From assembly GCA_903921725.1 (NCBI GenBank), contig CAIXRA010000076.1, positions 1 to 64,000 of the forward strand: DNA of 64,000 bases. The letters are read 5' to 3'. A program made the translations under genes and the position numbers. A model generated the notes under the pieces. It had not been told where the DNA came from, ran no database searches, and saw only the letters and a list, made by a program, of their open reading frames with translations. Positions 12,063-22,201 of the stretch are shown here, piece by piece. This DNA comes from an uncultured Lentisphaerota bacterium. GTDB taxonomy: Bacteria; Verrucomicrobiota; Lentisphaeria; Oligosphaerales; CAITYL01. Every line of letters begins with the position of its first letter. Position 1 is the stretch's first letter.

Positions 12063-14285
12063 ATGAGCCTTGCCTCCTTCACCATTCCGAACCTTCTGCT
12101 GTTTCTTACACTGGCGGCGCTCGCGCTGGCGGCGTTGATTTACGGTCGTGCGCGGCGGCGGCGAATTCTTGCCTCACTGGTGGCGCCGCCGTTGGCGGGA
12201 ACGCTCGTATCCTCGCTGCATCCGGGGTTGCGCGTTCTCCGGCACGGGCTTTTTTTCGCCGGCGTTTTTCTGGTCATGCTGGCGCTGTGCCGGCCGCAAT
12301 GGGGGAGCCGGCTGGTTCCCGCGCCCGCCCGTTCCCGCGACATCCTCTTCGTGGTGGACACCTCCCGCAGCATGCTGGCGAAGGATCTGCCGCCGTCGCG
12401 CCTGGAGCACGCCAAGTGGTGCATCCGCCAGCTCGCCGAAAAATGCACGGGCGACCGCTTCGGGCTCATCGCCTTCGCCGGCGACGCCTTCCCCGAGTGT
12501 CCGCTCACGCAGGATCTGAGCACGTTCCTGCAACTGCTCCAGGACGTTAACAGCGGTACGATTCCCGCCGGCGGCACAAACATCGCGCAGGCGCTCAAGA
12601 CGGCGCGGAAGGCGCTCGGCGCCGCCCAGGGCGGACACCAGGCCGTCGTCCTGCTCTCCGACGGCGAGGAGCAGCAGGGCACCGCGGTGGCGGAGACGAC
12701 CTGGTTCCGCGACAGCGGCATCCCCCTCTGCACCGTCGGTCTCGGCGACTCCGAAACCGGCGCCATCCTGCAACTGGAGGACAATTCGCTGGTGCGCGAC
12801 AAAAACGGCGAGCCCGTCAGGAGCCGGATGAACGCCGCGGCACTCCAGGACCTTGCCGTGCGCACCGGCGGCGTCTTCGTACACTCGACCGCACTGGACC
12901 CGAACATCGCCCCCGTCCTCCGTTGCCTGCAAAACCTGGTTCCGGAAGAGAACAAGGGCGGCGTCCAGAAACGCCCGATCGAGCGCTACCAGATTCCGCT
13001 TTTCCTCGGCATTCTCTGCCTGCTGGCTCGCCTGGCGCTCGGCGAGCGCCGGCGCGGCGGCGGCACCCCGCGCCGCCCAACCGCGACCGCCGTCCTCCTC
13101 GCCGCACTGCTGTTGCCCGGCCTCCGGATTCAGGCCGCGGCCGCGCCCGCCGCCCCGGCGGGTCCGGTGCCCGCCATCGGCGACGCGCTCCGGGTTCCCA
13201 CGCCATCTCCGGATGAACTCCGGAAACGGATTGGCGGCGCGGAGAAGGAACTTGCCGGGGCGAAGCGCGGCGGCGACCGGGCGCGCCTGAATTTCAACCT
13301 TGGCGTTTACCATCAGCTCCTGGGCGAGGCGGCGGCGGCGCGGAAGAATTACGAATCCGTGCTCGGGATGGGCGCGGCCGCCGTGCCGCCTGAACTCCGC
13401 GCGCTGGCCTGCCAGAACCTCGGCGTCCTTGAGCATGTCGCGGCGCGTGAAACCGTCCAAAAAGATCCGGACGCGGCAATCACGTCGATGAAGTCCGCAC
13501 AAAGCCTCTACCGCGAGGGGCTGCGCCTGTTCCCGGCCAACCGTTCGCTGCCGTCCGACCTGGAACTGGCCGAGCGCGACCTGAAGCAGGCGGAAGAGCA
13601 GAAGAAGGAGATCGAAAAGCAGAAGCAACAGTCGGAGCAGAAACAGAAAGAGCAGCAGAAACAGGCGGAACAGGCGAAGAAGGACACGCAGGAAGCGCTC
13701 CAAAAACAGCAGCAGGCGAACAAGGAACAGGAACAGCCGAAGCGCGAAGAGCGCCAGCAGGCGGCCGATCAGGCGGCGCAGAAGGCGAAGGAGAGCGTGG
13801 ACAAGGCCGCCGGAAAGAAGGCGCAGCCGCAGCCCGGACAAAAGCCGGAGGAACGCTCCAAGACCGAACAGGCCTCCGATGAGATCGCCAAGGCGCAGGA
13901 GGCCCAGAAACAGGCGTCGCCACACTCCTGTGCGCCGGAGGACAAGCAGAAGGCGGCCGGAGGCGAGGCGGAGCAGCATCTGAAGGCCGCGCTCGACAAG
14001 CTCGCAGAGGCGCAGAAGGAGCAGAAGCAGCAGGACGGCCAGCAGAAACAGGACGGGAGCGGCCAGGAACAGAAGCAGGACCAGCCGAAGCCGGAGAATC
14101 AGAAGATCGGAGATCCGCCGCCGGGCGAGGAGAAGTCCGGAAAACAGGAAGCGCAGCCCCTGGAGAAACAGCAGGCGGCCGCCATCCTCCGCCAGATGCA
14201 GGAGGAGGAGAAGGATTACCGGGATTACATTAAGGAACAGCAGCGCAAAAACAGCCGCATCGCAGAACCCGAGAAAAACTGGTAA
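12063..14285 (+). CDS. BatB-BatC fusion: VWA protein with TPR and coiled-coil tail
   Basis: This is a Bat (Bacteroides aerotolerance-type) protein. The 740 residues begin with two hydrophobic helices (about 7-30 and 55-80) and a von Willebrand A domain (about 95-270) whose MIDAS starts DTSRSM. A third helix sits near 315-335 and another near 340-365. TPR-like repeats (about 390-500) follow, then a Gln/Lys/Glu-rich coiled coil of over 200 residues. In Bacteroidetes the BatB and BatC parts are separate genes. No batA, MoxR ATPase or DUF58 gene lies upstream, which is unusual. The next gene starts 11 bases downstream. The C-terminal low-complexity region has an atypical Cys-containing insert (HSCAPED). 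Confidence 0.87.
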   Translation: MSLASFTIPNLLLFLTLAALALAALIYGRARRRRILASLVAPPLAGTLVSSLHPGLRVLRHGLFFAGVFLVMLALCRPQWGSRLVPAPARSRDILFVVDTSRSMLAKDLPPSRLEHAKWCIRQLAEKCTGDRFGLIAFAGDAFPECPLTQDLSTFLQLLQDVNSGTIPAGGTNIAQALKTARKALGAAQGGHQAVVLLSDGEEQQGTAVAETTWFRDSGIPLCTVGLGDSETGAILQLEDNSLVRDKNGEPVRSRMNAAALQDLAVRTGGVFVHSTALDPNIAPVLRCLQNLVPEENKGGVQKRPIERYQIPLFLGILCLLARLALGERRRGGGTPRRPTATAVLLAALLLPGLRIQAAAAPAAPAGPVPAIGDALRVPTPSPDELRKRIGGAEKELAGAKRGGDRARLNFNLGVYHQLLGEAAAARKNYESVLGMGAAAVPPELRALACQNLGVLEHVAARETVQKDPDAAITSMKSAQSLYREGLRLFPANRSLPSDLELAERDLKQAEEQKKEIEKQKQQSEQKQKEQQKQAEQAKKDTQEALQKQQQANKEQEQPKREERQQAADQAAQKAKESVDKAAGKKAQPQPGQKPEERSKTEQASDEIAKAQEAQKQASPHSCAPEDKQKAAGGEAEQHLKAALDKLAEAQKEQKQQDGQQKQDGSGQEQKQDQPKPENQKIGDPPPGEEKSGKQEAQPLEKQQAAAILRQMQEEEKDYRDYIKEQQRKNSRIAEPEKNW

Positions 14286-14296
14286 GCCGCACACCC

Positions 14297-16837
14297 ATGA
14301 AACGATTTTTTCTTTCATTCATCCTGACCGCCCTGCTCCTCTGCGGATTCCGCAGCGCCGCCGCCGTGACCGCGCAGGTTTCCCCCAACCCGATGATTGC
14401 CGGGGAGACGGCACAGCTGCAGATCACGTCGGACTCGGAACAACCGGAACTCAAGAAGCTGCCGGAGATTGCCGGCGTGCAATGGATGGGCGGCGCCCAG
14501 CGGTCGAAATCGGTGCAGATCATCAACTGGAAACAGTCCGTCCGTGCCACCACGACCTATTTCTTCACCGCCACCCGGCCGGGCGCATATTCCATCCCGG
14601 CGCTCGAGGTCACGGTCGGTGGCGCAGTCGAGAAGACCACCGGGCCGGTTCCGTTCGCCGTCGAGGAAGGACGCGCGGCGGTGGATTCCGGCAGCGGGGG
14701 CACGAGCACAATCTCCATGGACAAGGCGGTCCGCGGCGAATTCAGGCTGGAAAAGCCGGCGGCTTCCGGCAGATGGTTCGTTGGCCAGGAGCTGGAAGCG
14801 GTTCTCGACGTCCTGGTGGCCGAATCCATTTTCCGCGGCGGCAGCCTGCCGGCGCTGGAGCTTGAAAACGCGCGGGCGGCGGCGCCGCGGCGGCAGGAGG
14901 GACAGTCGAAATTCGAACAGCACACCGAGGGGCGCGTCATCCGCGACGGCATCCCGTTCAAGATCTTCCGCTTCCCCGTCCGCGTCATCCCCCTCGCGCC
15001 CGGCCTGGTCAGCGGTGTCGCCACCATGACCGTGAAGTTGCGCGCCGAGACGGAGTCGCGCCGAGACCCCCGCGGCGGCCAGTTCGACAATCCAATCTTC
15101 GACGACTTCTTCCAGCGCGAAAACGTGCTGGACAGGCAGGTCACCGCCGCGCTCAACCCGGTCACCGTCGAAGCGGTTCCGACGCCCCCCGCGGAGGCTG
15201 GATATTTCCTCGGACTCTGCGGCAAATGGGATCTCAGCCTCGGCGCGACACCCGCCGAACTGCCGCAGGGCGACCCGCTGACGCTCACGCTCACCATCAA
15301 GGGCTCGGGGAATCTGGAAACGCTGAACCCGCCGAAGCTCGACCTGCCCGGCTTCCGCCTCTATGAGCCGGAAATGAAAAAGGGCGCGGACTCCGCCACC
15401 ATCACTTGGGTCGTTCTGCCGCTGCGCATGGACTCCGCGCTGCCCAAGCTCACCTTCTGCACCTTCTCACCCGAGACGGGGCGCCACATCCAGAAGAGCT
15501 TCAGTCCCACGCTCAAGATTCTTCCGGCCATGATCCGGACTTCCCCGGCGGCCGTGGTTGACGCCGCAGGCCAGCCGGGAAACTCCACGGAGTCCGCGCC
15601 CCGCGCCGCCAGCGACATCCTCTACGTCAAGGCGGCGCCAGGCCCGGCCGTCCTGCGGCCGCTCTGGCGGAACAGCCTCCCGTCCGCCCTCGCGCTGTAC
15701 GCGGCCGGACCGCTGGCGTTCTTCGCGTTCCTGCTCGCCGCCCGCCGCCGCGAACGGCTGCTGCGCGACCCAGACTGGCAGCGGCGCCAGGCCGCGCGCG
15801 GTGGCCTCGGCTGCATCCTGAATGATCTGAAGAAATGCCCCGAAACCGACCGCGCCGCCCTCGTCCGCGAACGGCTCGCGCCCTGCATCGCCGCCCGGCT
15901 CCGTCTCCCCCCCGGTACCACCGCCGGGGAGCTGGCCGGCCGGCTGGAGTCCGAAAACCCCGACCTCGCGCGGATGCTGCGCGCCGCAGAGGACGGCCAG
16001 TTCCGCCCCGGCGCCGGGGAAGCCATCGTACCCGCCGCCGTCATCCGCGCCGTCAAGCGCCTTCAGTTCCTGCTCGCGTTCCTGCTGTTTGCGGCCTGTG
16101 CGGGAACCGCATGCGCGGCTGACACCGCTTCCCCGGCGCCCCATCCCGCAGTCCAGCCCTCCCCATCCTGGAGCGCCGCCACCGCCGCCTTCGACCAGGG
16201 CGCGTTCGACAGGGCCTCCGCCGCCTGGCGCGCATTGCAGACCGCGGATGCGCAGGATCCGAACCTGCTCTTCAACCTTGGCAACTGCGCCTACCAGCAG
16301 GGCCGTTACGGCGAGGCCGTGGCGTGCTATGAAACCGCCCGCCGTCTGGCCCCGCGCGACTCCGACATCACGGAAAACCTGAACTTCGTCCGCAACCGTC
16401 TCGGCCTGCCGTCCGCCAACCGGACGGAAACCCCGTTCCAGCTCCTCGCCCGCCTCCGCGACCAGTTGCGGCCCGACGAATGGCTCCTCCTCGGCGGAAT
16501 CTGGTGCGCCGCCGGGTTGGGCGCGGCCGGATGGTTCCGCCTCCGCCGCGCACCGATCTGGCCGGCGCTCGCGGCCACCGGCGCCGGTGCGCTCCTCCTG
16601 GCGGGCGTCATCCTCGCCCAGACCCATTCCACCTACGAGCCGGGAACCCAGGCCGTCGTGCTGGAAAATCTCCCGGAAAGCCGACGTCTTCCGGACGTTG
16701 CCTCCGACCGGGCCGACCTCAAGCTGAAACAGGGTGAAACCGTCGCCATCGTCGAGGAACGCACCGGCTGGCGCCGCGTCCGCTCCGGCTCCAGCGAGGC
16801 CTGGCTCCGCGAGAAGGAACTCCGCATCGTATGGTGA
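14297..16837 (+). CDS. BatD-BatE fusion protein
   Basis: The 846-residue protein begins with a signal peptide (residues 1-23) and an exported beta-rich BatD/oxygen-tolerance domain (about 24-430). A transmembrane helix at about 455-475 follows, then a cytosolic stretch, a second hydrophobic segment (about 585-610), TPR repeats (about 625-705) and two more helices. It ends with an SH3-like domain (VVLENLPESRRL through WLREKEL), the BatE layout. Fusing BatD and BatE into one polypeptide guarantees equal stoichiometry. It overlaps the downstream esterase gene by 7 bases. Function of Bat systems is generally envelope stress or aerotolerance; no direct evidence here. Confidence 0.85.
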   Translation: MKRFFLSFILTALLLCGFRSAAAVTAQVSPNPMIAGETAQLQITSDSEQPELKKLPEIAGVQWMGGAQRSKSVQIINWKQSVRATTTYFFTATRPGAYSIPALEVTVGGAVEKTTGPVPFAVEEGRAAVDSGSGGTSTISMDKAVRGEFRLEKPAASGRWFVGQELEAVLDVLVAESIFRGGSLPALELENARAAAPRRQEGQSKFEQHTEGRVIRDGIPFKIFRFPVRVIPLAPGLVSGVATMTVKLRAETESRRDPRGGQFDNPIFDDFFQRENVLDRQVTAALNPVTVEAVPTPPAEAGYFLGLCGKWDLSLGATPAELPQGDPLTLTLTIKGSGNLETLNPPKLDLPGFRLYEPEMKKGADSATITWVVLPLRMDSALPKLTFCTFSPETGRHIQKSFSPTLKILPAMIRTSPAAVVDAAGQPGNSTESAPRAASDILYVKAAPGPAVLRPLWRNSLPSALALYAAGPLAFFAFLLAARRRERLLRDPDWQRRQAARGGLGCILNDLKKCPETDRAALVRERLAPCIAARLRLPPGTTAGELAGRLESENPDLARMLRAAEDGQFRPGAGEAIVPAAVIRAVKRLQFLLAFLLFAACAGTACAADTASPAPHPAVQPSPSWSAATAAFDQGAFDRASAAWRALQTADAQDPNLLFNLGNCAYQQGRYGEAVACYETARRLAPRDSDITENLNFVRNRLGLPSANRTETPFQLLARLRDQLRPDEWLLLGGIWCAAGLGAAGWFRLRRAPIWPALAATGAGALLLAGVILAQTHSTYEPGTQAVVLENLPESRRLPDVASDRADLKLKQGETVAIVEERTGWRRVRSGSSEAWLREKELRIVW

Positions 16838-17481
16838 CCGACCGGAAATGGCTGCCCCTTCTGCTGGCCGCGGCCGTATTCGGTATTGGCGTCCTCCTCT
16901 TCCGCGGCTGCTGGAACAACAACTGGCCGATGCGGAACGCCGCGGCGGCGGGCGGGCCGGTGGTCTGTTTCGGCGACAGCCTGGTCGCCGGCGTCGGCGC
17001 CGACACCCCGGAGACCGCCTATCCCGCCCGGCTTGAAAAGCTTATCGGCAGACCGGTCGCATCCTGCGGTCTCACCGGCTACACCACGGCGGACGGCCTG
17101 AACTGGCTCCGGGAACACCCCGACGACTTCAGGGATTCCCTGGTCATCGTGACCCTCGGCGGCAACGACCTCCTCGGCCACCGTCCCTGGGCGGACACCG
17201 AGCGCGACCTGCAGGCGCTCTTTGACGAGCTCCACCACCGCGGCGCCTTCGTGGCCTACACCGGCGTCTCCGTCCCACTCCTCGCCAACCACACCGGTGA
17301 ACAGCGCAGCCTCTGCCGCAAAAACGGCGTCCTCTTCATCCCGAACCTGCTCGGCGGCATCCTCGGCGACCGCACGCTGAAAGCGGATGAAATCCACCCC
17401 AACGCCGCCGGCTACGCGATTGTCGCCGGCCGTGTCGCTGCAACTCTCCAGGGGTTCCGCGGCTTCCGGAAGACGCCGTGA
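16831..17481 (+). CDS. SGNH/GDSL-family arylesterase, membrane-anchored
   Basis: This 216-residue hydrolase has an N-terminal hydrophobic anchor (about 7-25). Block I is FGDSLVAG with nucleophile Ser50, block III is GGNDLL, and block V is DEIHPN with Asp186 and His189. It resembles TesA-like lysophospholipase/arylesterases. The start overlaps the batDE stop by 7 bases, so it is the third gene of the Bat operon. The substrate may be a lipid or an O-acetylated glycan; the sequence does not say which. Confidence 0.88.
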   Translation: MVTDRKWLPLLLAAAVFGIGVLLFRGCWNNNWPMRNAAAAGGPVVCFGDSLVAGVGADTPETAYPARLEKLIGRPVASCGLTGYTTADGLNWLREHPDDFRDSLVIVTLGGNDLLGHRPWADTERDLQALFDELHHRGAFVAYTGVSVPLLANHTGEQRSLCRKNGVLFIPNLLGGILGDRTLKADEIHPNAAGYAIVAGRVAATLQGFRGFRKTP

Positions 17482-17535
17482 CGGCCGGCGCGCCGCTTGG
17501 CGTGCATGAATCCGGACCGTCCGTGAAATGGCGGA

Positions 17536-18504
17536 TCAGCCCGGCCGGACGTTCTCCCGGACGGCGGCGGCGTTGCGCTTGAGAAGCTTGGCGCCGGCAT
17601 GATCCATGGCGGTACCGCGGATGCGCCGCCCGATCTCGCCCGATGAGGCGGCCAAAATCCAGTCCAACCCCGCCGGGATGCCGGACACGGCCCCGGGCGG
17701 CGTTGCAGCACACGGGCAGCAGGCGGTGCAGGCGTCGCAGCCGAAAAGCGCGTCGCCGAGAAGCCGCCGCTGGTCGGCGGAAAACTCTCCGCGGAATTCC
17801 ATCGAGAGACAGCTCCGGCAGAGCGCGGCGCGGATGACGCCGTCGCCGGTGAGCGCGCCGGTCGGGCAGTTGCGGACGCAGGCGCCGCATTCTTCGCAGG
17901 AGACGGCGAACGCGGGGGTGCGCCGGACCTCCGGCAGCTCCAGTTCCGTGAAGAGGGTCGCAAGAAAGACGCGGCAGCCGCGCTGCGGAGTCCGCAGCAG
18001 GCCGTTGCGTCCGCGCACGCCGAGCCCGGCGGCGACCCCCAGGAAAACCTCCGGCACCGGCCGCGTGTCCACCGCCGCCTCCTGCCGGAACCCGGCCCGG
18101 CCCGAGAGCGCCTCCAGCTCCACGACCAGCCGCTGGAGGATTCCGTGCCCCGTGCGGTGATAGTCCGGCCCGCAGGCGTAGGTGGAGATCAGGCCTGCCG
18201 GCTCCCCGGCGGCGGGCGGCGGGAAGGCGGGCGCCTTGGCGGTGTCGCCCCAATCCCCGGCAAAGGCGAACACAATGACGTTTTTCGCCCACGGCCGCGC
18301 GGCGAACGGGTCGGTGCGGACGCCGGTGCTGTCGTCCATGTAGCGGAGGAGCCCGGCGTTGCCGGCGGCGTTCCAGCGGCCGAAGGCCTCGCGGAGCGCG
18401 GGAAGGTCCAGCGATTCCGGCCGGAGGCAGCCGGCAGAAAGCCCGCCGAGCCGGCGCACCGCATCCTCCAGCCAGTCACCAAATTGGGAAGTGTCCGGAA
18501 TCAT
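17536..18504 (-). CDS. queG: Epoxyqueuosine reductase, short form
   Basis: QueG reduces epoxyqueuosine to queuosine at tRNA position 34 using cobalamin and two [4Fe-4S] clusters. The 322-residue protein has both ferredoxin-like Cys clusters: CEECGACVRNCPTG, followed by LCRSC, and CDACTACCPC. It also has the VDTRPVPE stretch that aligns with the catalytic-Asp region and GLGVRGRNGLL. It is shorter than the well-studied 380-residue enzymes and lacks the C-terminal HEAT-like domain. ATG 18504 has AGGCGGGA upstream. It converges on the esterase gene with a 54-bp gap. A different cobalamin-dependent reductase of the same family cannot be excluded. Confidence 0.8.
   Translation of the reverse strand: MIPDTSQFGDWLEDAVRRLGGLSAGCLRPESLDLPALREAFGRWNAAGNAGLLRYMDDSTGVRTDPFAARPWAKNVIVFAFAGDWGDTAKAPAFPPPAAGEPAGLISTYACGPDYHRTGHGILQRLVVELEALSGRAGFRQEAAVDTRPVPEVFLGVAAGLGVRGRNGLLRTPQRGCRVFLATLFTELELPEVRRTPAFAVSCEECGACVRNCPTGALTGDGVIRAALCRSCLSMEFRGEFSADQRRLLGDALFGCDACTACCPCAATPPGAVSGIPAGLDWILAASSGEIGRRIRGTAMDHAGAKLLKRNAAAVRENVRPG
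17984..17996. repeat. 13-bp dispersed near-palindrome (TGCGGASTCCGCA), copy in queG
   Basis: This is an exact match to a 6-bp inverted repeat around one central base. Here it is read in frame as part of L-R-T-P-Q. Near matches with one mismatch occur at 28614, 44018 and 57867. Confidence 0.75.
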
Positions 18505-18604
18505 GCATTCCCGCCTGCTGCTCAAGCCATAAAACTGATGACACGTTGACCCCGGATCAGACGCTTCGCCCACTTTCGAGTGTGCCGTCGGAACGCCTGC
18601 ATTC

Positions 18605-18740
18605 CGTTTGCAGTTCCGCCTTCAGGCGGCTGCATGACGGGAGCGTGGGCATCTTGCCCGCTTCCGCCGGGCGTCCCGCCCGGCGCACGCCGAAGCGCTT
18701 GCCCCCGGGCAACGGCCGCCTGAAGGCGGAACTACAAACG
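18605..18740. mobile_element. MITE-like inverted-repeat element A (136 bp)
   Basis: Terminal inverted repeats of 26 bp (18605-18630 and 18715-18740) match at all but one position, with CGTTTG at the outer end and AGGCGGC inside. The centre holds further G+C-rich palindromes and no gene. The ends resemble those of the element at 26521-26660, which defines a small family. It lies between queG and apt. No flanking target duplication is obvious. Confidence 0.72.
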
Positions 18741-18793
18741 TCCGGCATCCATCCATGAAATCCGGTATCGAAAAAGTTTCCCCAAAAAACAGC

Positions 18794-19318
18794 TCACAGC
18801 ACGGTGCGGACCGTGCGGAATTCGCTGACGTCGCCGAGGCCGGGGATCTGTAGGATGGCGAAGACGCCGGCGACCTCGGAACCGGCGCTGCGGACGAGGT
18901 GCGCACTGGCCCGGAGCGTGCCACCGGTGGCGATCACATCGTCCACCAGCAGCACCCGGCGCGGATGGCGGAAATCAGCCTGCGCAACCTCAAGCGTGTC
19001 CCTGGAATATTCCGTGTCGTAGGTGTACGAAAAAACTTCGCCCGGGAGCTTCCCCTTCTTGCGCACGACCAGGAACGGGACGCCGAGGCGCGCGGCGGCC
19101 ATGCCGCCCCAGATGAAGCCGCGGCTCTCGATGCCGGCGATGCAGTCGAAGTCACCGGAGCCGCGCAGCTGATCAACACAACCGTTGAAATGCGCGAGAA
19201 ACCCGTCTTCCTTGAGCAGCTCGGTGACATTGCAGAAGAGCACGCCCGGCTTGGGGAAATCCGGGTAGGCGTACTTCGTCTTGAGAGCTTCGAGGAATCG
19301 CGCGCGGTTATCATTCAT
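18794..19318 (-). CDS. apt: Adenine phosphoribosyltransferase
   Basis: Apt salvages adenine to AMP using PRPP. The 174-residue protein is of normal length and carries the PRPP loop VLLVDDVIATGGTLRAS at about 117-133, plus the adenine-site segments PDFPKPGVLFCN and GIESRGFIWGG. ATG 19318 has GGAGG seven bases upstream. It is the last gene of the minus-strand run that begins with ExbB, 127 bp after the ftsH stop. A poly-T stretch follows the stop without a convincing hairpin. Confidence 0.95.
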   Translation of the reverse strand: MNDNRARFLEALKTKYAYPDFPKPGVLFCNVTELLKEDGFLAHFNGCVDQLRGSGDFDCIAGIESRGFIWGGMAAARLGVPFLVVRKKGKLPGEVFSYTYDTEYSRDTLEVAQADFRHPRRVLLVDDVIATGGTLRASAHLVRSAGSEVAGVFAILQIPGLGDVSEFRTVRTVL

Positions 19319-19403
19319 GCGGTGGCCTCCGTACGGTGATGCATCGCTAGCACGGCGTCTTCGCCTTCTCGACGTCGCCGACCGTGAACTCGACAGGAGT
19401 GTG

Positions 19404-19416
19404 TGCGGAGTCCGCA
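19404..19416. repeat. 13-bp near-palindrome, copy in the ftsH-apt gap
   Basis: This exact copy lies between the ftsH stop and the apt start, about 90 bases ahead of the apt ATG on the transcribed strand. Confidence 0.75.
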
Positions 19417-19445
19417 TCGCCAAGAGGCTCCTCCACGGCCCACCG

Positions 19446-21524
<2,079 letters not shown>

Positions 21525-21555
21525 GATGGGGAAAAGTCCTTGAAAAGAGCACAAA

Positions 21556-22089
21556 TCAATGGAGAACGATCGTCTTGAGCAGCCAGCCGACACCGCACAG
21601 CGCGGCAATCGCCAGGAGCGCGATGCCGATCTTTACGAGCAGGCGCATGGTGCGTTTCTTGCTTCCGCTGCTGCCGGACTTCGAGCCGAACGGGGAGAAA
21701 TTGGGCAGGTCGCCGACGGAGGTTCGGCCGCTGGACGCCGCAAGGTTGATTCCGGTCTGCGTGCCGAGCGCCGTGGTTCCGGTTTTCATGCCGCCGCAGT
21801 CGAACAGCATTTCCACACCGCCGAGCTGGAGGATGTCGGAGTTGGCCAGTTTCTGCTCCGTGATGCGGATGCCGTTGACGCGCGAACCGTTGGTGCTGCC
21901 GTGGTCGGTCACGAGGTAGGTGCCGTTGTCCTGCCGGCTCAGCGTGCAGTGTTTGCTGCTGATGGTCGGGTCGGGGACGCAGATGTCGCAGCTTTCCACG
22001 CGGCCGATGACATAGGTATCGTTCACCAACGGGAACGTCTGCCCGCGAAGCGGCTCGGAAAGCATGACCAGTTTGGGGTTGTCAGCCAT
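21556..22089 (-). CDS. FHA-domain protein with C-terminal membrane anchor
   Basis: The 177-residue protein has a forkhead-associated domain at about 5-90: YVIGR, SSKHCTL and [12 protein letters not shown] are the family's phosphothreonine-binding motifs. A Ser/Gly-rich linker follows, then a single C-terminal transmembrane helix (about 148-172), a tail-anchored layout with the FHA domain in the cytosol. It has its own good promoter (22169-22196) and reads into ftsH. Its ligand would be a protein phosphorylated by a Ser/Thr kinase, none of which is in this window. Confidence 0.9.
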   Translation of the reverse strand: MADNPKLVMLSEPLRGQTFPLVNDTYVIGRVESCDICVPDPTISSKHCTLSRQDNGTYLVTDHGSTNGSRVNGIRITEQKLANSDILQLGGVEMLFDCGGMKTGTTALGTQTGINLAASSGRTSVGDLPNFSPFGSKSGSSGSKKRTMRLLVKIGIALLAIAALCGVGWLLKTIVLH

Positions 22090-22168
22090 TGTCTTGCACC
22101 TGCTCCTGATTGGTGTCCACGCCCCCTCGCATGCCGCGCAACGGCGTTACGGCGGCAAACAGACACAT

Positions 22169-22196
22169 ATTGTACGCCATGTATGGGAAATGGCAA
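22169..22196 (-). promoter_or_regulatory. Sigma-70 promoter upstream of the FHA gene
   Basis: On the minus strand TTGCCA (22191-22196) and TACAAT (22169-22174) are 16 bp apart, within an AT-rich island in otherwise G+C-rich DNA. Start of translation is about 80 bases downstream. Confidence 0.65.
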
Positions 22197-22201
22197 TCCC
22201 G

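Noticed and set aside
12174-14318. Leu-rich open frame opposite the BatB/C gene
   Set aside because: It is the antisense of a Gln/Lys/Glu-rich coiled coil, which always gives poly-Leu when read backwards.
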